From: Carnobacterium iners
Lineage (GTDB): Bacteria; Bacillota; Bacilli; Lactobacillales; Carnobacteriaceae
Assembly: GCF_900177385.1 (NCBI RefSeq)
Contig: NZ_FXBJ01000002.1
Coordinates: 686,001-750,000, forward strand
Reading direction: 5' to 3'
Length of the DNA: 64,000 nt
Under the pieces are notes generated by a model. The model saw only the letters and a list, made by a program, of their open reading frames with translations, had not been told where the DNA came from and did no database searches. This document shows, piece by piece, positions 1 through 7,312 of the stretch; position 1 is the stretch's first letter, and each line of letters opens with the position of its first letter. Made by a program: the position numbers and the translations under genes.

Positions 1-48
1 ATGGTTGTTGACTTCGGAATTGATTCTATTCTTGATTTAATTTTATAA
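1..48 (+). CDS. secE: SecE C-terminus (partial)
   Basis: The first 15 codons read MVVDFGIDSILDLIL followed by TAA. A short hydrophobic C-terminus of this kind directly before nusG fits SecE, the small single-span subunit of the SecYEG translocon, which precedes nusG in Firmicutes. Only the tail is inside the window, so the call rests mainly on position and hydrophobic character. Confidence 0.7.
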   Translation: MVVDFGIDSILDLIL

Positions 49-63
49 AACGGCCAAAATTAC

Positions 64-92
64 TGGTGAGTTCACCTGAAAGATGGTATACT
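64..92 (+). promoter_or_regulatory. possible extended -10 promoter for nusG
   Basis: TATACT at 87-92 is preceded by TG and one base (84-86), an extended -10 element; the -35 position reads TGGTGA, a weak match. It would start transcription before the hairpin at 115-146, so a nusG message from here would have to read through that terminator. Confidence 0.4.
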
Positions 93-114
93 TGCTGCAA
101 ATAAAGGGCTTGCC

Positions 115-146
115 AAAACCTTCCTAGTCTTAACGAAGGTTTTTTT
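115..146 (+). terminator. hairpin with T-run between secE and nusG
   Basis: AAAACCTTC (115-123) pairs perfectly with GAAGGTTTT (135-143) and runs into a T-tract. It looks like an intrinsic terminator after secE, or an attenuator in the nusG leader given the promoter-like element upstream. Confidence 0.65.
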
Positions 147-218
147 GTATGACTTAAACTAATGACAAGTTTTGACAATAAAAACGAATAAGGTAACGAA
201 TAGATAGGAGAGATAATA

Positions 219-767
219 GTGGAACAAGTTGAAATTGAAAAACACTGGTATGTTTTACATACCTATTCAGGCTACGAAAATAAAGTGAAACAAAATATTG
301 AGTCACGTGCGAATAGTATGGGAATGGAAGATTATATCTTCCGCGTTGTTATCCCTGAGGAAGAAGAAACAGAAAAGAAAAATGGGAAAGATAAAGTAAC
401 AATGAAAAAAACATTCCCCGGGTATGTACTAGTAGAAATGATTATGTCTGATGATTCTTGGTATGTGGTTCGTAATACTCCAGGTGTAACAGGTTTTGTC
501 GGTTCTCACGGAGCTGGGAGTAAGCCAGCTCCGCTACTAAAAGAAGAAATTGAAGTTATCTTACGTCGTTTAGGAATCAGTTCACGCCATAAAGAAGTTG
601 AATTCGAAGTAGGCGAGTCTGTTACTATTATCGAAGGTGCTTTCAGTGGAATGGTCGGTAAAATTACTGAAATTGAACGAGAAAAAGCTAAATTAAAAGT
701 AAATGTAGAGATGTTTGGTCGCGAAACAAGTACAGAACTTGATTTTGAACAAGCAGATAAACTTTAA
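219..767 (+). CDS. nusG: transcription termination/antitermination factor NusG
   Basis: NusG binds elongating RNA polymerase and modulates pausing and termination. The 182-residue protein has the normal bacterial length. The N-terminal NGN domain (about residues 9-110) shows the typical WYVLHTYSGYENKV start and FPGYVLVEM and RNTPGVTGFVG segments; the C-terminal KOW domain (about 127-180) contains VGESVTIIEGAFSGMVGKI. The start is GTG at 219, 8 nt behind GGAG. It lies between secE and the ribosomal rplK-rplA genes, as in other Firmicutes, although here it is separated from rplK by a membrane-protein gene and two insertion sequences. Identity is secure. Confidence 0.97.
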   Translation: MEQVEIEKHWYVLHTYSGYENKVKQNIESRANSMGMEDYIFRVVIPEEEETEKKNGKDKVTMKKTFPGYVLVEMIMSDDSWYVVRNTPGVTGFVGSHGAGSKPAPLLKEEIEVILRRLGISSRHKEVEFEVGESVTIIEGAFSGMVGKITEIEREKAKLKVNVEMFGRETSTELDFEQADKL

Positions 768-780
768 AAAAGACTACTAG

Positions 781-846
781 CCTTTTGTGAAAAGTGATAA
801 AACCAGAATGAAATGGTTTCTTCTCATTTTGCAAAAGGTTTTTGTT
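781..846 (+). terminator. long imperfect hairpin terminator after nusG
   Basis: CCTTTTG at 781-787 pairs with CAAAAGG at 832-838 and the arms continue inwards imperfectly to AAACCA/TGGTTT, giving a stem of about 25 positions followed by a T-rich stretch. It ends the secE-nusG transcript. Confidence 0.75.
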
Positions 847-912
847 GTCATCCTGATAGAGTAGTTGGCTTTGATCTGAAGGATAAAGACGAGTTAGAAG
901 CGGAGGAACTTT

Positions 913-1362
913 ATGAAGGCTCTTATTTTATGGTTGGCTAGTTTAGTTAATGAAATACATGATCAAATTTCTTTGCGGGTCGGAATACAAATGACAGATA
1001 AAGAATTGCATTTTTGGGTAATCGGACTAGTAGGTATTGCATTCTTTCTATTAGTTTATCCTATTTTTAAGTGGATTGATAAGTTTAAATTTAAAACGAC
1101 GATACTAGCATTTATCTACACATTTACTGTAATGATTGTTTTAGTTTTTGCGATTGAAATCCAACAAGCTATTACTGATCGAGGACAGATGGAGTTTAGT
1201 GACGCTGTAGTAGGGCTTTGGGGATTTATAGTACTCTTTTTTATCTATAGCATAGTTGCGGGGATTGTCTACGGCTTCGTTCAATTCCTAAAAAGACCAA
1301 AAAATAAAAAGACTACTAGCGAATCAACAACACCTTTGAAAAAATTTCGTTCAAAAAAATAA
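913..1362 (+). CDS. small membrane protein, VanZ-like pattern
   Basis: A 149-residue protein with three clear hydrophobic segments (about residues 33-54, 64-85 and 98-124) and a lysine-rich tail that should be cytoplasmic. The pattern DKELHFW near residue 29, then IEIQQ with a following R and D, resembles the layout of VanZ-like membrane proteins (DK..HF ... IE..Q...R...D...G), but this is a weak motif match and no activity is implied. The start ATG has GGAGG 8 nt upstream. It is transcribed apart from nusG, behind that gene's terminator. Its stop codon region supplies the first A of the target sequence used by the insertion elements that follow. Confidence 0.7.
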   Translation: MKALILWLASLVNEIHDQISLRVGIQMTDKELHFWVIGLVGIAFFLLVYPIFKWIDKFKFKTTILAFIYTFTVMIVLVFAIEIQQAITDRGQMEFSDAVVGLWGFIVLFFIYSIVAGIVYGFVQFLKRPKNKKTTSESTTPLKKFRSKK

Positions 1363-1379
1363 AAAAGGTGAATTAAGAC
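1353..1379 (+). repeat. 27-bp target-site duplication, copy 1
   Basis: Seven A, T, six A, then GGTGAATTAAGAC. The same 27 bases recur at 3074-3100 and 4680-4706, so the three copies bracket two consecutive insertion elements. IS1202 of Streptococcus pneumoniae is known to make a 27-bp duplication. The boundaries are uncertain by one base because of the A-run. Confidence 0.9.
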
Positions 1380-3073
1380 TGTCAATGATAAATGAAAATG
1401 TCCCGTTTTTATATAATAATGAGTTTGGATTATCAACCCTTTTTACTCGCTTTCGCAGATTAACGACCGCGCTTCGCTTGCTAAAGTTGTTCAGGATAAT
1501 TCCTTCAAAAACCATGAAGCAACCATCCTAAACAACTGCTATAAAAAAGCTATACAAAATTGGTTCGCTACTTTATTTGAGTAAAGCACCTTTTTTTATA
1601 GCTTCTTTTTGTTTTTTATTTCTAAGATAACGATCATAGGATGGTTTTTTCCAAGGATGAGATAAGGCCGGTATTACTAATTGAGTCTTTCTCGCTCTTA
1701 CAGGTTCATCTAATTCTTTCGATACTTCTTCATGTAATAAAATTTCTTGTAAGGAAAACACCGAATTATCAACGCTAGCGTATAACTCATTTCCCTTTGT
1801 ATGGATAATCATGACGCTTGTTTTTGGAGTAAGTAAAACCTGCTGGTTTTGATCATGCAAGCGATAAAGCTTATTTTGATACTTCACGCCATGACCTTTT
1901 TGGATAATTCGTTGCGAAAATCGAGCGAGTATATGATCCAAAATGACTGTTTTTGGTAGCTTTTCAAAAGCACTTTTGCTATCCTTGAGCTGTAAAGCAA
2001 ATTTGGCATTATATGTAGGAATGTAATGCTTCAAAAATAGATTTGCTTCATCGATTGATTGGATAGAACATAAGGCCATTTCTTGAAGGAGACGATCTTG
2101 GAGTGTATTCCAAAGCCGTTCTATTTTTCCTTTTGCTTGAGGGATACTAGTTGTACGTAAGTTTATTCCTAAAGTATGGCAGGCATATCCAAATTGTGTA
2201 AAAGTATCCTTTTCTTCAGAAGGGTGCTTTTCTTGTTTATAGATAAAAACCGTACGGTTATCTGTTAAAATTTCGTAAGGAATACCGTAGTTGGTCAAAA
2301 ATTGCTCCGTCACTTCATAATAAGCGTCTAGCGTCTCCTCCTTATCAAAACGGGCTCCTACTATAATCCCAGTTGCGTCATCGATTGCAGCGTGTAAATG
2401 AGCATATGACCCGTTTTTAAACCAATCATGAGAGGAAGCGTCCATTTGAAGCTGTTCGCCAAAGTATTTCTTGCGAGAACGACTTGGATGAGCCTTCAAT
2501 GTATCTACATAATCTAATTCATTTAATACCTGACATTTTTTTTTTGTTAGTACTTGTTTATGTTGTTCCTTTTCTTGCAATTCCTTATGTTTTTTTCTTT
2601 TTGTTTGTCGAAAAGCACGTGGGGATAAGAGATTTTTTTCATACAATAAGTTTCGTACCGTTGTGTATGAGACTTGGATATTTTCTACTTCAACTAATTT
2701 CTCAGTAAAGTGTGTAAGATTGAACGCTTCATATTTCTTGTTGTAAAGCGTAATAATTTTTTTCTTAGTTTCAGGTGTTAAACCAGTAGAAGGTTTCCGA
2801 TTCTGATTCCCATGTCTAAAGCCGCTTTTACCTTCTGTCTGATAAACCCGAATTAATCGATTGATTTGTCTACGAGATAGAGCTAACTCGACTCCTGCAC
2901 GAGCTTTGGAAATTTGTCCATTGTTTATTTTTTTTATGGTCTTATATTTTTGTTCTTCAAACATCTTTAGGTGAACTCCCATCAAATCACTCCAATCCTT
3001 CTAGATTAGAGTAACGTAGTTACGGGACATTTTCATTTGTTAACTATTAAGACATTATCATTTGTTAATGACA
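1380..3073 (-). mobile_element. IS1202-like insertion sequence A
   Basis: The element lies between 27-bp repeat copies 1 and 2. The left end reads TGTCAATGATAAATGAAAAT and the right end, read inward, TGTCATTAACAAATGATAAT, giving imperfect terminal inverted repeats of about 24 bp. It holds one transposase gene on the minus strand. Length (about 1.69 kb), end sequence TGTCA, long duplication and transposase type agree with the IS1202 group. All parts look intact, so it may be mobile. Confidence 0.88.
1573..2982 (-). CDS. IS1202-family DDE transposase (element A)
   Basis: Transposase that should cut and join the ends of element A. The N-terminal part (about residues 20-60) is a helix-turn-helix region (SRRQINRLIRVYQ), followed by a lysine-rich linker and an integrase-like catalytic core. 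Candidate catalytic residues are Asp in QMDASS (about residue 181), Asp in LTDNRTVF (about 241) and Glu in KGKIERLW (about 288). I place the start at ATG 2982, 7 nt behind GGAG; a TTG one codon earlier and an ATG seven codons later are alternatives. The gene is full length with no frameshift. It is related to, but clearly different from, the transposase of element B, so the two elements are not recent duplicates. Confidence 0.9.
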   Translation of the reverse strand: MGVHLKMFEEQKYKTIKKINNGQISKARAGVELALSRRQINRLIRVYQTEGKSGFRHGNQNRKPSTGLTPETKKKIITLYNKKYEAFNLTHFTEKLVEVENIQVSYTTVRNLLYEKNLLSPRAFRQTKRKKHKELQEKEQHKQVLTKKKCQVLNELDYVDTLKAHPSRSRKKYFGEQLQMDASSHDWFKNGSYAHLHAAIDDATGIIVGARFDKEETLDAYYEVTEQFLTNYGIPYEILTDNRTVFIYKQEKHPSEEKDTFTQFGYACHTLGINLRTTSIPQAKGKIERLWNTLQDRLLQEMALCSIQSIDEANLFLKHYIPTYNAKFALQLKDSKSAFEKLPKTVILDHILARFSQRIIQKGHGVKYQNKLYRLHDQNQQVLLTPKTSVMIIHTKGNELYASVDNSVFSLQEILLHEEVSKELDEPVRARKTQLVIPALSHPWKKPSYDRYLRNKKQKEAIKKGALLK

Positions 3074-3100
3074 AAAAAAATAAAAAAGGTGAATTAAGAC
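3074..3100 (+). repeat. 27-bp target-site duplication, copy 2
   Basis: Same sequence as 1353-1379 and 4680-4706. It is shared between the two elements, serving as the right flank of A and the left flank of B, which shows that the second element entered exactly at the edge of the duplication made by the first. Confidence 0.9.
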
Positions 3101-3134
3101 TGTCAAGCGAAAGAGAAAATGTCCTAAAACCAAG

Positions 3135-3185
3135 GGTCACATTAATGCAAGCTTTTACTTCGCAAAAGCTTGCATTAATGTGACC
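3135..3185 (-). repeat. 22-bp perfect inverted repeat downstream of transposase B
   Basis: Arms 3135-3156 and 3164-3185 are perfectly complementary (GGTCACATTAATGCAAGCTT start) with a 7-nt spacer. It is located behind the transposase stop codon and inside the left end of the element. It could end the transposase transcript or block outside transcripts from entering the gene. There is no strong T-run, so it is not a standard terminator. Confidence 0.8.
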
Positions 3186-3204
3186 AAATTTGTTAAAATT
3201 AGTC

Positions 3205-4590
3205 TTAAGCTGTTTGTTCAGCTTCATACTCTTCGAGTGTTTTTTCGACACTACGAAGATATCTTTTGAAAGACTCTAGTTTCCACGGGTGAGATTGTAG
3301 GGGAATATACTGGCGTCTTTCTTTTTTTTGCTCTGGAATCGAATCAAATTCTTGTGAGTAGTAGTCATGTTCTTTCAGTCTCCTTGTTGTGTATATTTTT
3401 TCAGCTATATTTACATAGATATTTCCATTAAACGCTTCGATAATTAGCACCTTTGATCTTCGCGTAAAGTATCTATCTTCACTACCTTCCGTAGGCAGGT
3501 AATAGTTATTTTGATAACGAATATGATGCCCACTATCCACTTTTCTATTAGCTACTCGTGCTAATAATAAATTGATTTCTGATTTAGTTGGTGTATTTTC
3601 ATAGATGGATTCCTTCGTTTTATTACCAAACTTCTTATTAAAAGTTCTAACCCATTTTATTAAAAAGTGATTGGCTTCCTCCATAGACTGTATTCCAGCT
3701 AATTCTAAATCTACAGGAAGTCGCGATTGAACAGTCCCGTTTAAACGCTCTACACGGCCCTTAGCTTGTGGTATAGACGTGGTATTAACCTCAATACCGA
3801 GTTGATGACAGGCAAAACCAAACTGGGTAAATGTATCTTCTTCAACCGCTCTCATGGCTTTTGATGTGTATTCAAAAACAGTTCGTTTATCTGTTAAAAA
3901 AGCTAAGGGGATGCCTTGTTTCGTTAGGATTTGATTGAGCACATGATAATAGCCCTTGAGTGTTTCTTGCGTATCGAAATAAGCCCCAACGATGTTACCA
4001 GAAGCGTCATCAATAGCTAAATAAAGATGTGCCACATCTTTACCAAACCAGTTATAGGAGCTGGCATCCATTTGAATAAGCTCCCCCTGATATTTCTTTC
4101 TAGGACGGCTAGGATGGCTTTTTTCGGGTAACTCCATTTGATCTTCTGCTCTTGGAACCAGTGGGTTCTCAACCTCTTTTTTTCCTTTCATTGATTTAGC
4201 TTTGATTCGAGCTTTTATTTTCTTACGCGTTTTTCTTTGAGTTTTAGGTGATAGAATATGAGCTTGATATAAAATACGGCGAATAGTCGTATCAGTGTAA
4301 CAGATGTCATGATCTTCCTTCAAAATTTCAGTAAAATGCTTCACGTTAGGTTTTATCTTAAAACTTTGATAGAGCTCAATTACTTGTTTTTTTGTTTCCT
4401 TAGGCACGGCGTGCTTAGCTATTTTTCCTCTATTACCGTGTGAAAAAACACCTTTTCCTCCTTCTTGATATTCTTGAATTAATCTGTTGACTTGCCTCAT
4501 CGAGAGCCCAAGTTCAATACAAGCTCTCTTTTTGTCCTTTCTTTTTTCTGCCACAGCTTTTATTGCTTTATATTTCTTATCTTCATTCAT
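3205..4590 (-). CDS. IS1202-family DDE transposase (element B)
   Basis: The 461-residue transposase has the same layout as that of element A: N-terminal helix-turn-helix (SMRQVNRLIQEYQ, about 30-42), a basic linker (118-138), and an integrase-type core with Asp175 (IQMDASS), Asp234 (LTDKRTVF) and Glu281 (KGRVERLNG). ATG at 4590 is preceded by AAAGGA. The gene is intact. The DNA between its start and the right end holds two tandem copies of the terminal motif, where transposase binding could also repress its own promoter; that is inference. Confidence 0.9.
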   Translation of the reverse strand: MNEDKKYKAIKAVAEKRKDKKRACIELGLSMRQVNRLIQEYQEGGKGVFSHGNRGKIAKHAVPKETKKQVIELYQSFKIKPNVKHFTEILKEDHDICYTDTTIRRILYQAHILSPKTQRKTRKKIKARIKAKSMKGKKEVENPLVPRAEDQMELPEKSHPSRPRKKYQGELIQMDASSYNWFGKDVAHLYLAIDDASGNIVGAYFDTQETLKGYYHVLNQILTKQGIPLAFLTDKRTVFEYTSKAMRAVEEDTFTQFGFACHQLGIEVNTTSIPQAKGRVERLNGTVQSRLPVDLELAGIQSMEEANHFLIKWVRTFNKKFGNKTKESIYENTPTKSEINLLLARVANRKVDSGHHIRYQNNYYLPTEGSEDRYFTRRSKVLIIEAFNGNIYVNIAEKIYTTRRLKEHDYYSQEFDSIPEQKKERRQYIPLQSHPWKLESFKRYLRSVEKTLEEYEAEQTA

Positions 4591-4679
4591 CGTTAGTAGG
4601 ATCCTTTCATTAGTTTATTTTATCATTTTGGGACATTTTATGCTTCGACCTACTTAGGACATTATCACGTTCGAACGAT

Positions 4680-4706
4680 AAAAAAATAAAAAAGGTGAAT
4701 TAAGAC
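4680..4706 (+). repeat. 27-bp target-site duplication, copy 3
   Basis: Third copy of the sequence at 1353-1379 and 3074-3100. Its last base is directly followed by TTGTTC, the -35 box of the rplK promoter, so both insertions left that promoter intact. Confidence 0.9.
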
Positions 4707-4735
4707 TTGTTCTATGGCATTAAAGATGCTATAGT
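4707..4735 (+). promoter_or_regulatory. rplK-rplA promoter
   Basis: TTGTTC (4707-4712), 17-nt spacer, TATAGT (4730-4735). It is the only good promoter between the insertion elements and rplK, and would give a leader of roughly 85 nt containing the L1-operator-like hairpin. Confidence 0.75.
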
Positions 4736-4765
4736 CAATTAGTACGTTTTTACGTATGAAAAAAT

Positions 4766-4797
4766 GTGGGAGGGGAAATCTTAGCCCCATTAACCAC
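4766..4797 (+). promoter_or_regulatory. L1-operator-like hairpin before rplK
   Basis: GTGGGAGGGG (4766-4775) can pair with CCCC...TAACCAC (4785-4797). GTGGGAGG with a distal AACCAC resembles the L1-binding site of 23S rRNA (GGUGGGAGG ... ACCAC). L1 is known to repress the L11-L1 operon by binding an rRNA-like mRNA site, so this is probably its translational operator. Confidence 0.65.
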
Positions 4798-4827
4798 ATC
4801 GCGGACTCATTCAAGGAGGTATGTCAC

Positions 4828-5253
4828 GTGGCCAAAAAAGTTGTTAAGTTAGTTAAATTGCAGATTCCTGCAGGAAAAGCAAGTCCAGCTCCACCAGTAG
4901 GTCCAGCTTTAGGTCAAGCGCAAGTGAACATCATGGGATTCTGTAAAGAATTCAATGCACGTACGCAAGATTTAGGTGGATTACTGACACCAGTTGTTAT
5001 TTCTGTATATGAAGATCGTTCATTTACATTTATTACAAAAACACCGCCTGCGGCTGTTTTGCTTAAAAAAGCTGCTGGTATTGAAAAAGCATCCGGTGAA
5101 CCAAACAAGAAAAAAGTTGCAACCGTTACAAGTGCACAAGTACAAGAAATCGCTGAAACAAAAATGCCTGACCTAAATGCTGCAACTGTTGAAGCTGCTA
5201 TGCAAATGGTAGAAGGTACTGCACGAAGCATGGGAATTACTGTCGAAGGTTAA
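4828..5253 (+). CDS. rplK: 50S ribosomal protein L11
   Basis: L11 forms the GTPase-associated centre with 23S rRNA and the L10-L12 stalk. The GTG at 4828, behind AAGGAGG (4813-4819), gives the standard 141 residues; the open frame extends 24 codons further upstream but those codons cover the leader hairpin and are not L11-like. The N-terminal domain has the proline-rich [18 protein letters not shown] segment and the C-terminal RNA-binding domain the GSAGIEK-type and ARSMGI segments. It is followed by rplA after a 97-nt gap with a second L1-operator-like hairpin. Confidence 0.97.
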   Translation: MAKKVVKLVKLQIPAGKASPAPPVGPALGQAQVNIMGFCKEFNARTQDLGGLLTPVVISVYEDRSFTFITKTPPAAVLLKKAAGIEKASGEPNKKKVATVTSAQVQEIAETKMPDLNAATVEAAMQMVEGTARSMGITVEG

Positions 5254-5304
5254 TCCCGAAATACGCTTCTCAGTGTCTCTCGTCTAGAATAAGACGAGGA
5301 TCAA

Positions 5305-5330
5305 GTGGGAGGTAAAACCGTTATAACCAC
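5305..5330 (+). promoter_or_regulatory. second L1-operator-like hairpin before rplA
   Basis: GTGGGAGGTAAAACC...TATAACCAC repeats the motif found before rplK, ending just ahead of the rplA ribosome-binding site AAGGAGG. Just upstream, CTCGTCT/AGACGAG can form another short stem. Two such sites in one operon suggest that L1 regulates both its own and L11 translation. Confidence 0.6.
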
Positions 5331-5350
5331 AATCAAGGAGGAATAAAAAC

Positions 5351-6043
5351 ATGGCTAAAAAAGGTAAACAATATTTAGCAGCTTTAGAAAAAGTAGATGT
5401 TGAAAAACTTTATACTGTAGAAGAAGCTGTAGCTTTGATAAAAGAAACTAGCTTTGCTAAATTTGATGAAACTATTGAAGTAGCATATAGACTTGGTGTA
5501 GATCCTAAGAAAGCTGACCAACAAATTCGTGGTGCAGTTGTTCTTCCAAACGGAACGGGTAAAACACAAAAAGTTCTAGTTTTCGCTAAAGGCGACAAAG
5601 CAAAAGAAGCAGAAGCAGCTGGAGCAGACTATGTCGGCGAAGCTGAATTAGTTCAAAAAATCAATGGTGGATGGTTTGATTTTGACGTTGTTGTAGCAAC
5701 ACCAGACATGATGGCTGAAGTTGGCCGTTTAGGACGCGTTTTAGGACCCAAAGGTTTAATGCCTAACCCTAAAACAGGTACTGTTACAATGGATGTTACA
5801 AAAGCAATCAATGAAATTAAAGCTGGTAAAGTTACTTACCGCGTAGACAAAGCAGGAAACGTTCATGCTCCTATCGGAAAAGTATCATTTGATACAGCTA
5901 AATTAATTGAAAACTTTGGTACAATCAATGACACAATGCTTAAAGTAAAACCTTCAACTGCTAAAGGTCAATATATCAAAAATATATCAATCACTAGCAC
6001 ATTTGGACCTGGCGTTAAAGTTGACGCTAATACATTTGCATAA
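5351..6043 (+). CDS. rplA: 50S ribosomal protein L1
   Basis: L1 forms the mobile stalk near the E site and represses its own operon. The 230-residue protein has normal length, with the two-domain L1 layout and conserved segments [21 protein letters not shown] (about 125-145, split domain) and [19 protein letters not shown] at 5351 follows AAGGAGG. It is the second gene of the rplKA operon. Confidence 0.98.
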   Translation: MAKKGKQYLAALEKVDVEKLYTVEEAVALIKETSFAKFDETIEVAYRLGVDPKKADQQIRGAVVLPNGTGKTQKVLVFAKGDKAKEAEAAGADYVGEAELVQKINGGWFDFDVVVATPDMMAEVGRLGRVLGPKGLMPNPKTGTVTMDVTKAINEIKAGKVTYRVDKAGNVHAPIGKVSFDTAKLIENFGTINDTMLKVKPSTAKGQYIKNISITSTFGPGVKVDANTFA

Positions 6044-6058
6044 AAAATAATAAATGTC

Positions 6059-6087
6059 TTGACCTAGGCGATTTGTCTTGTTAAAAT
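6059..6087 (+). promoter_or_regulatory. rplJ-rplL promoter
   Basis: TTGACC (6059-6064), 17-nt spacer, TAAAAT (6082-6087). It sits 15 nt behind rplA and opens a leader of about 180 nt before rplJ. Confidence 0.8.
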
Positions 6088-6097
6088 CGTCTAAGTT

Positions 6098-6206
6098 AAG
6101 TACTATTACCGAAGACAGTAGGTGGCCTTGTGCCTTAAATTCCTGCCGAGGATGATATGTGAAAGCATACAACACTCCCTCTATGTCTACGGTGACATGG
6201 AGTTTT
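6098..6206 (+). promoter_or_regulatory. L10-type ribosomal leader with terminator
   Basis: The leader contains the segments CCGAAGACAGTAGGTGGC (6110-6126) and CCTGCCGAGGATGATATGTG typical of the L10 leader that binds the L10-(L12)4 complex. It ends in a hairpin with arms around ACTCC (6174-6178) and GGAGT (6199-6203) followed by TTTTT, an intrinsic terminator. L10 complex binding is expected to favour termination and so lower rplJL expression. Confidence 0.8.
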
Positions 6207-6276
6207 TGCGTTGTGCAGACTGTTTAAGTTGGCTACACGAAAAGATTCCATCAATCGATCGGGAGGTGAAAATTTA

Positions 6277-6780
6277 ATGAGTCAAGCAGCAATCGCAGAA
6301 AAACAATTGCTTGTTGAAACAGCAATGACACAATTCCAAAATGCAGCATCAGTTGTAGTAATGGATTACCGTGGATTAACTGTTCAAGAAGTAACTGAAT
6401 TACGTAAACAATTACGTGATGCAGGTGTTGTAATGCAAGTAATCAAAAATTCTGTTTTAAGTCGTGCAGCGCAAGCAGCAGGTTTAGAAGGAATGGACGA
6501 TGTTTTCAAAGGACCTACAGCTATTGCTTTTAGTAATGAAGATGTTATTGCACCTGCAAAAATTATTGCAGAATTCGCTAAGGTGGCATCAGCTTTAGAA
6601 ATTAAAGGTGGCGTAATCGAAGGCAAAGTATCATCAGTAGAAGAAATGAACGCTCTTGCAACATTACCAAATCGCGATGGTTTACTATCAATGTTACTAT
6701 CTGTACTTCAAGCTCCAATTCGCAATACTGCTCTTATTATCAAAGCAGTTGCAGAATCAAAAGAAGAAGAAGTAGCTTAA
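6277..6780 (+). CDS. rplJ: 50S ribosomal protein L10
   Basis: L10 anchors L12 dimers to the ribosome. ATG at 6277, behind GGGAGGTG (6261-6268), gives 167 residues beginning MSQAAIAEK; upstream codons in the same frame lie in the leader and are not coding. The RNA-binding half carries the conserved [19 protein letters not shown] segment (about 27-45), and the C-terminal helix that holds L12 is present. It is the first gene of the rplJL pair and is regulated by the leader upstream. Confidence 0.97.
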   Translation: MSQAAIAEKQLLVETAMTQFQNAASVVVMDYRGLTVQEVTELRKQLRDAGVVMQVIKNSVLSRAAQAAGLEGMDDVFKGPTAIAFSNEDVIAPAKIIAEFAKVASALEIKGGVIEGKVSSVEEMNALATLPNRDGLLSMLLSVLQAPIRNTALIIKAVAESKEEEVA

Positions 6781-6856
6781 TAAAAAAAACCGTTCTTTTG
6801 GCAATATGAAAAGAAAAAGTACAAAAAAAACTAACCAATAATGGAGGAATATAACA

Positions 6857-7222
6857 ATGTCATTAAACATTGAACAAATCATTGCTGATTTGAAAGAATC
6901 AACAGTATTAGAATTAAACGACTTAGTAAAAGCTATCGAAGAAGAATTTGGCGTAACTGCTGCAGCTCCTGTAGCTGCTGCTGGTGGAGCAGAATCTGCT
7001 GCTGCTGAGCAAACAGAATTCACAGTTGAATTAACAGCTGTTGGAGACGCAAAAATTAAAGTAATCAAAGCAGTTCGCGAAGCAACTGGCTTAGGTTTGA
7101 AAGAAGCTAAAGCTTTAGTTGACGGCGCACCTGCAGCAATTAAAGAAGATATTTCTAAAGAAGACGCTGAAGCAATGAAAGAAGCTCTTGAAGCTGCTGG
7201 CGCAACTGTAACAGTTAAATAA
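6857..7222 (+). CDS. rplL: 50S ribosomal protein L7/L12
   Basis: The 121-residue stalk protein recruits translation GTPases. It has the N-terminal dimerisation part (about 1-33), an alanine-rich hinge (34-50) and the C-terminal factor-binding domain with [23 protein letters not shown] at 6857 follows TGGAGGA. It is the last gene of the unit and is closed by a strong terminator. Confidence 0.98.
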   Translation: MSLNIEQIIADLKESTVLELNDLVKAIEEEFGVTAAAPVAAAGGAESAAAEQTEFTVELTAVGDAKIKVIKAVREATGLGLKEAKALVDGAPAAIKEDISKEDAEAMKEALEAAGATVTVK

Positions 7223-7250
7223 TTCAACCACTTATGTTGAAAATTTTTGA

Positions 7251-7278
7251 GACACGCAGTTCGCTGCGTGTCTTTTTT
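7251..7278 (+). terminator. intrinsic terminator after rplL
   Basis: GACACGCAG, TTCG tetraloop, CTGCGTGTC, then six T: a perfect 9-bp stem with a stable loop and T-run. Confidence 0.95.
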
Positions 7279-7312
7279 AATCATAAAAAGTAGAATAAGG
7301 AGTTTTTTTAAA

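Larger units (their letters stand above)
3101..4679 (-). mobile_element. IS1202-like insertion sequence B
   Basis: The element lies between 27-bp repeat copies 2 and 3. The left end is TGTCAAGCGAAAGAGAAAAT; the right end, read inward, is ATCGTTCGAACGTGATAATG, so the very tip differs from the TGTCA of the other ends. It carries one minus-strand transposase gene and a 22-bp perfect inverted repeat behind it. Size is about 1.58 kb. Confidence 0.87.

Noticed and set aside
2484-2708. Plus-strand 74-codon frame inside insertion element A
   Set aside because: It is antisense to the transposase, has a low-complexity hydrophobic translation and no ribosome-binding site.
4756-4827. 24-codon N-terminal extension of L11
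   Set aside because: It covers the L1-operator-like leader and the ribosome-binding site; GTG 4828 gives the standard 141 residues.
4914-5231. Minus-strand 105-codon frame opposite rplK
   Set aside because: It is a complementary-strand shadow of a conserved ribosomal gene.
6757-7284. Minus-strand 175-codon frame opposite rplL
   Set aside because: It is alanine/serine-rich because it mirrors the alanine-rich L12 sequence and has no start signal.
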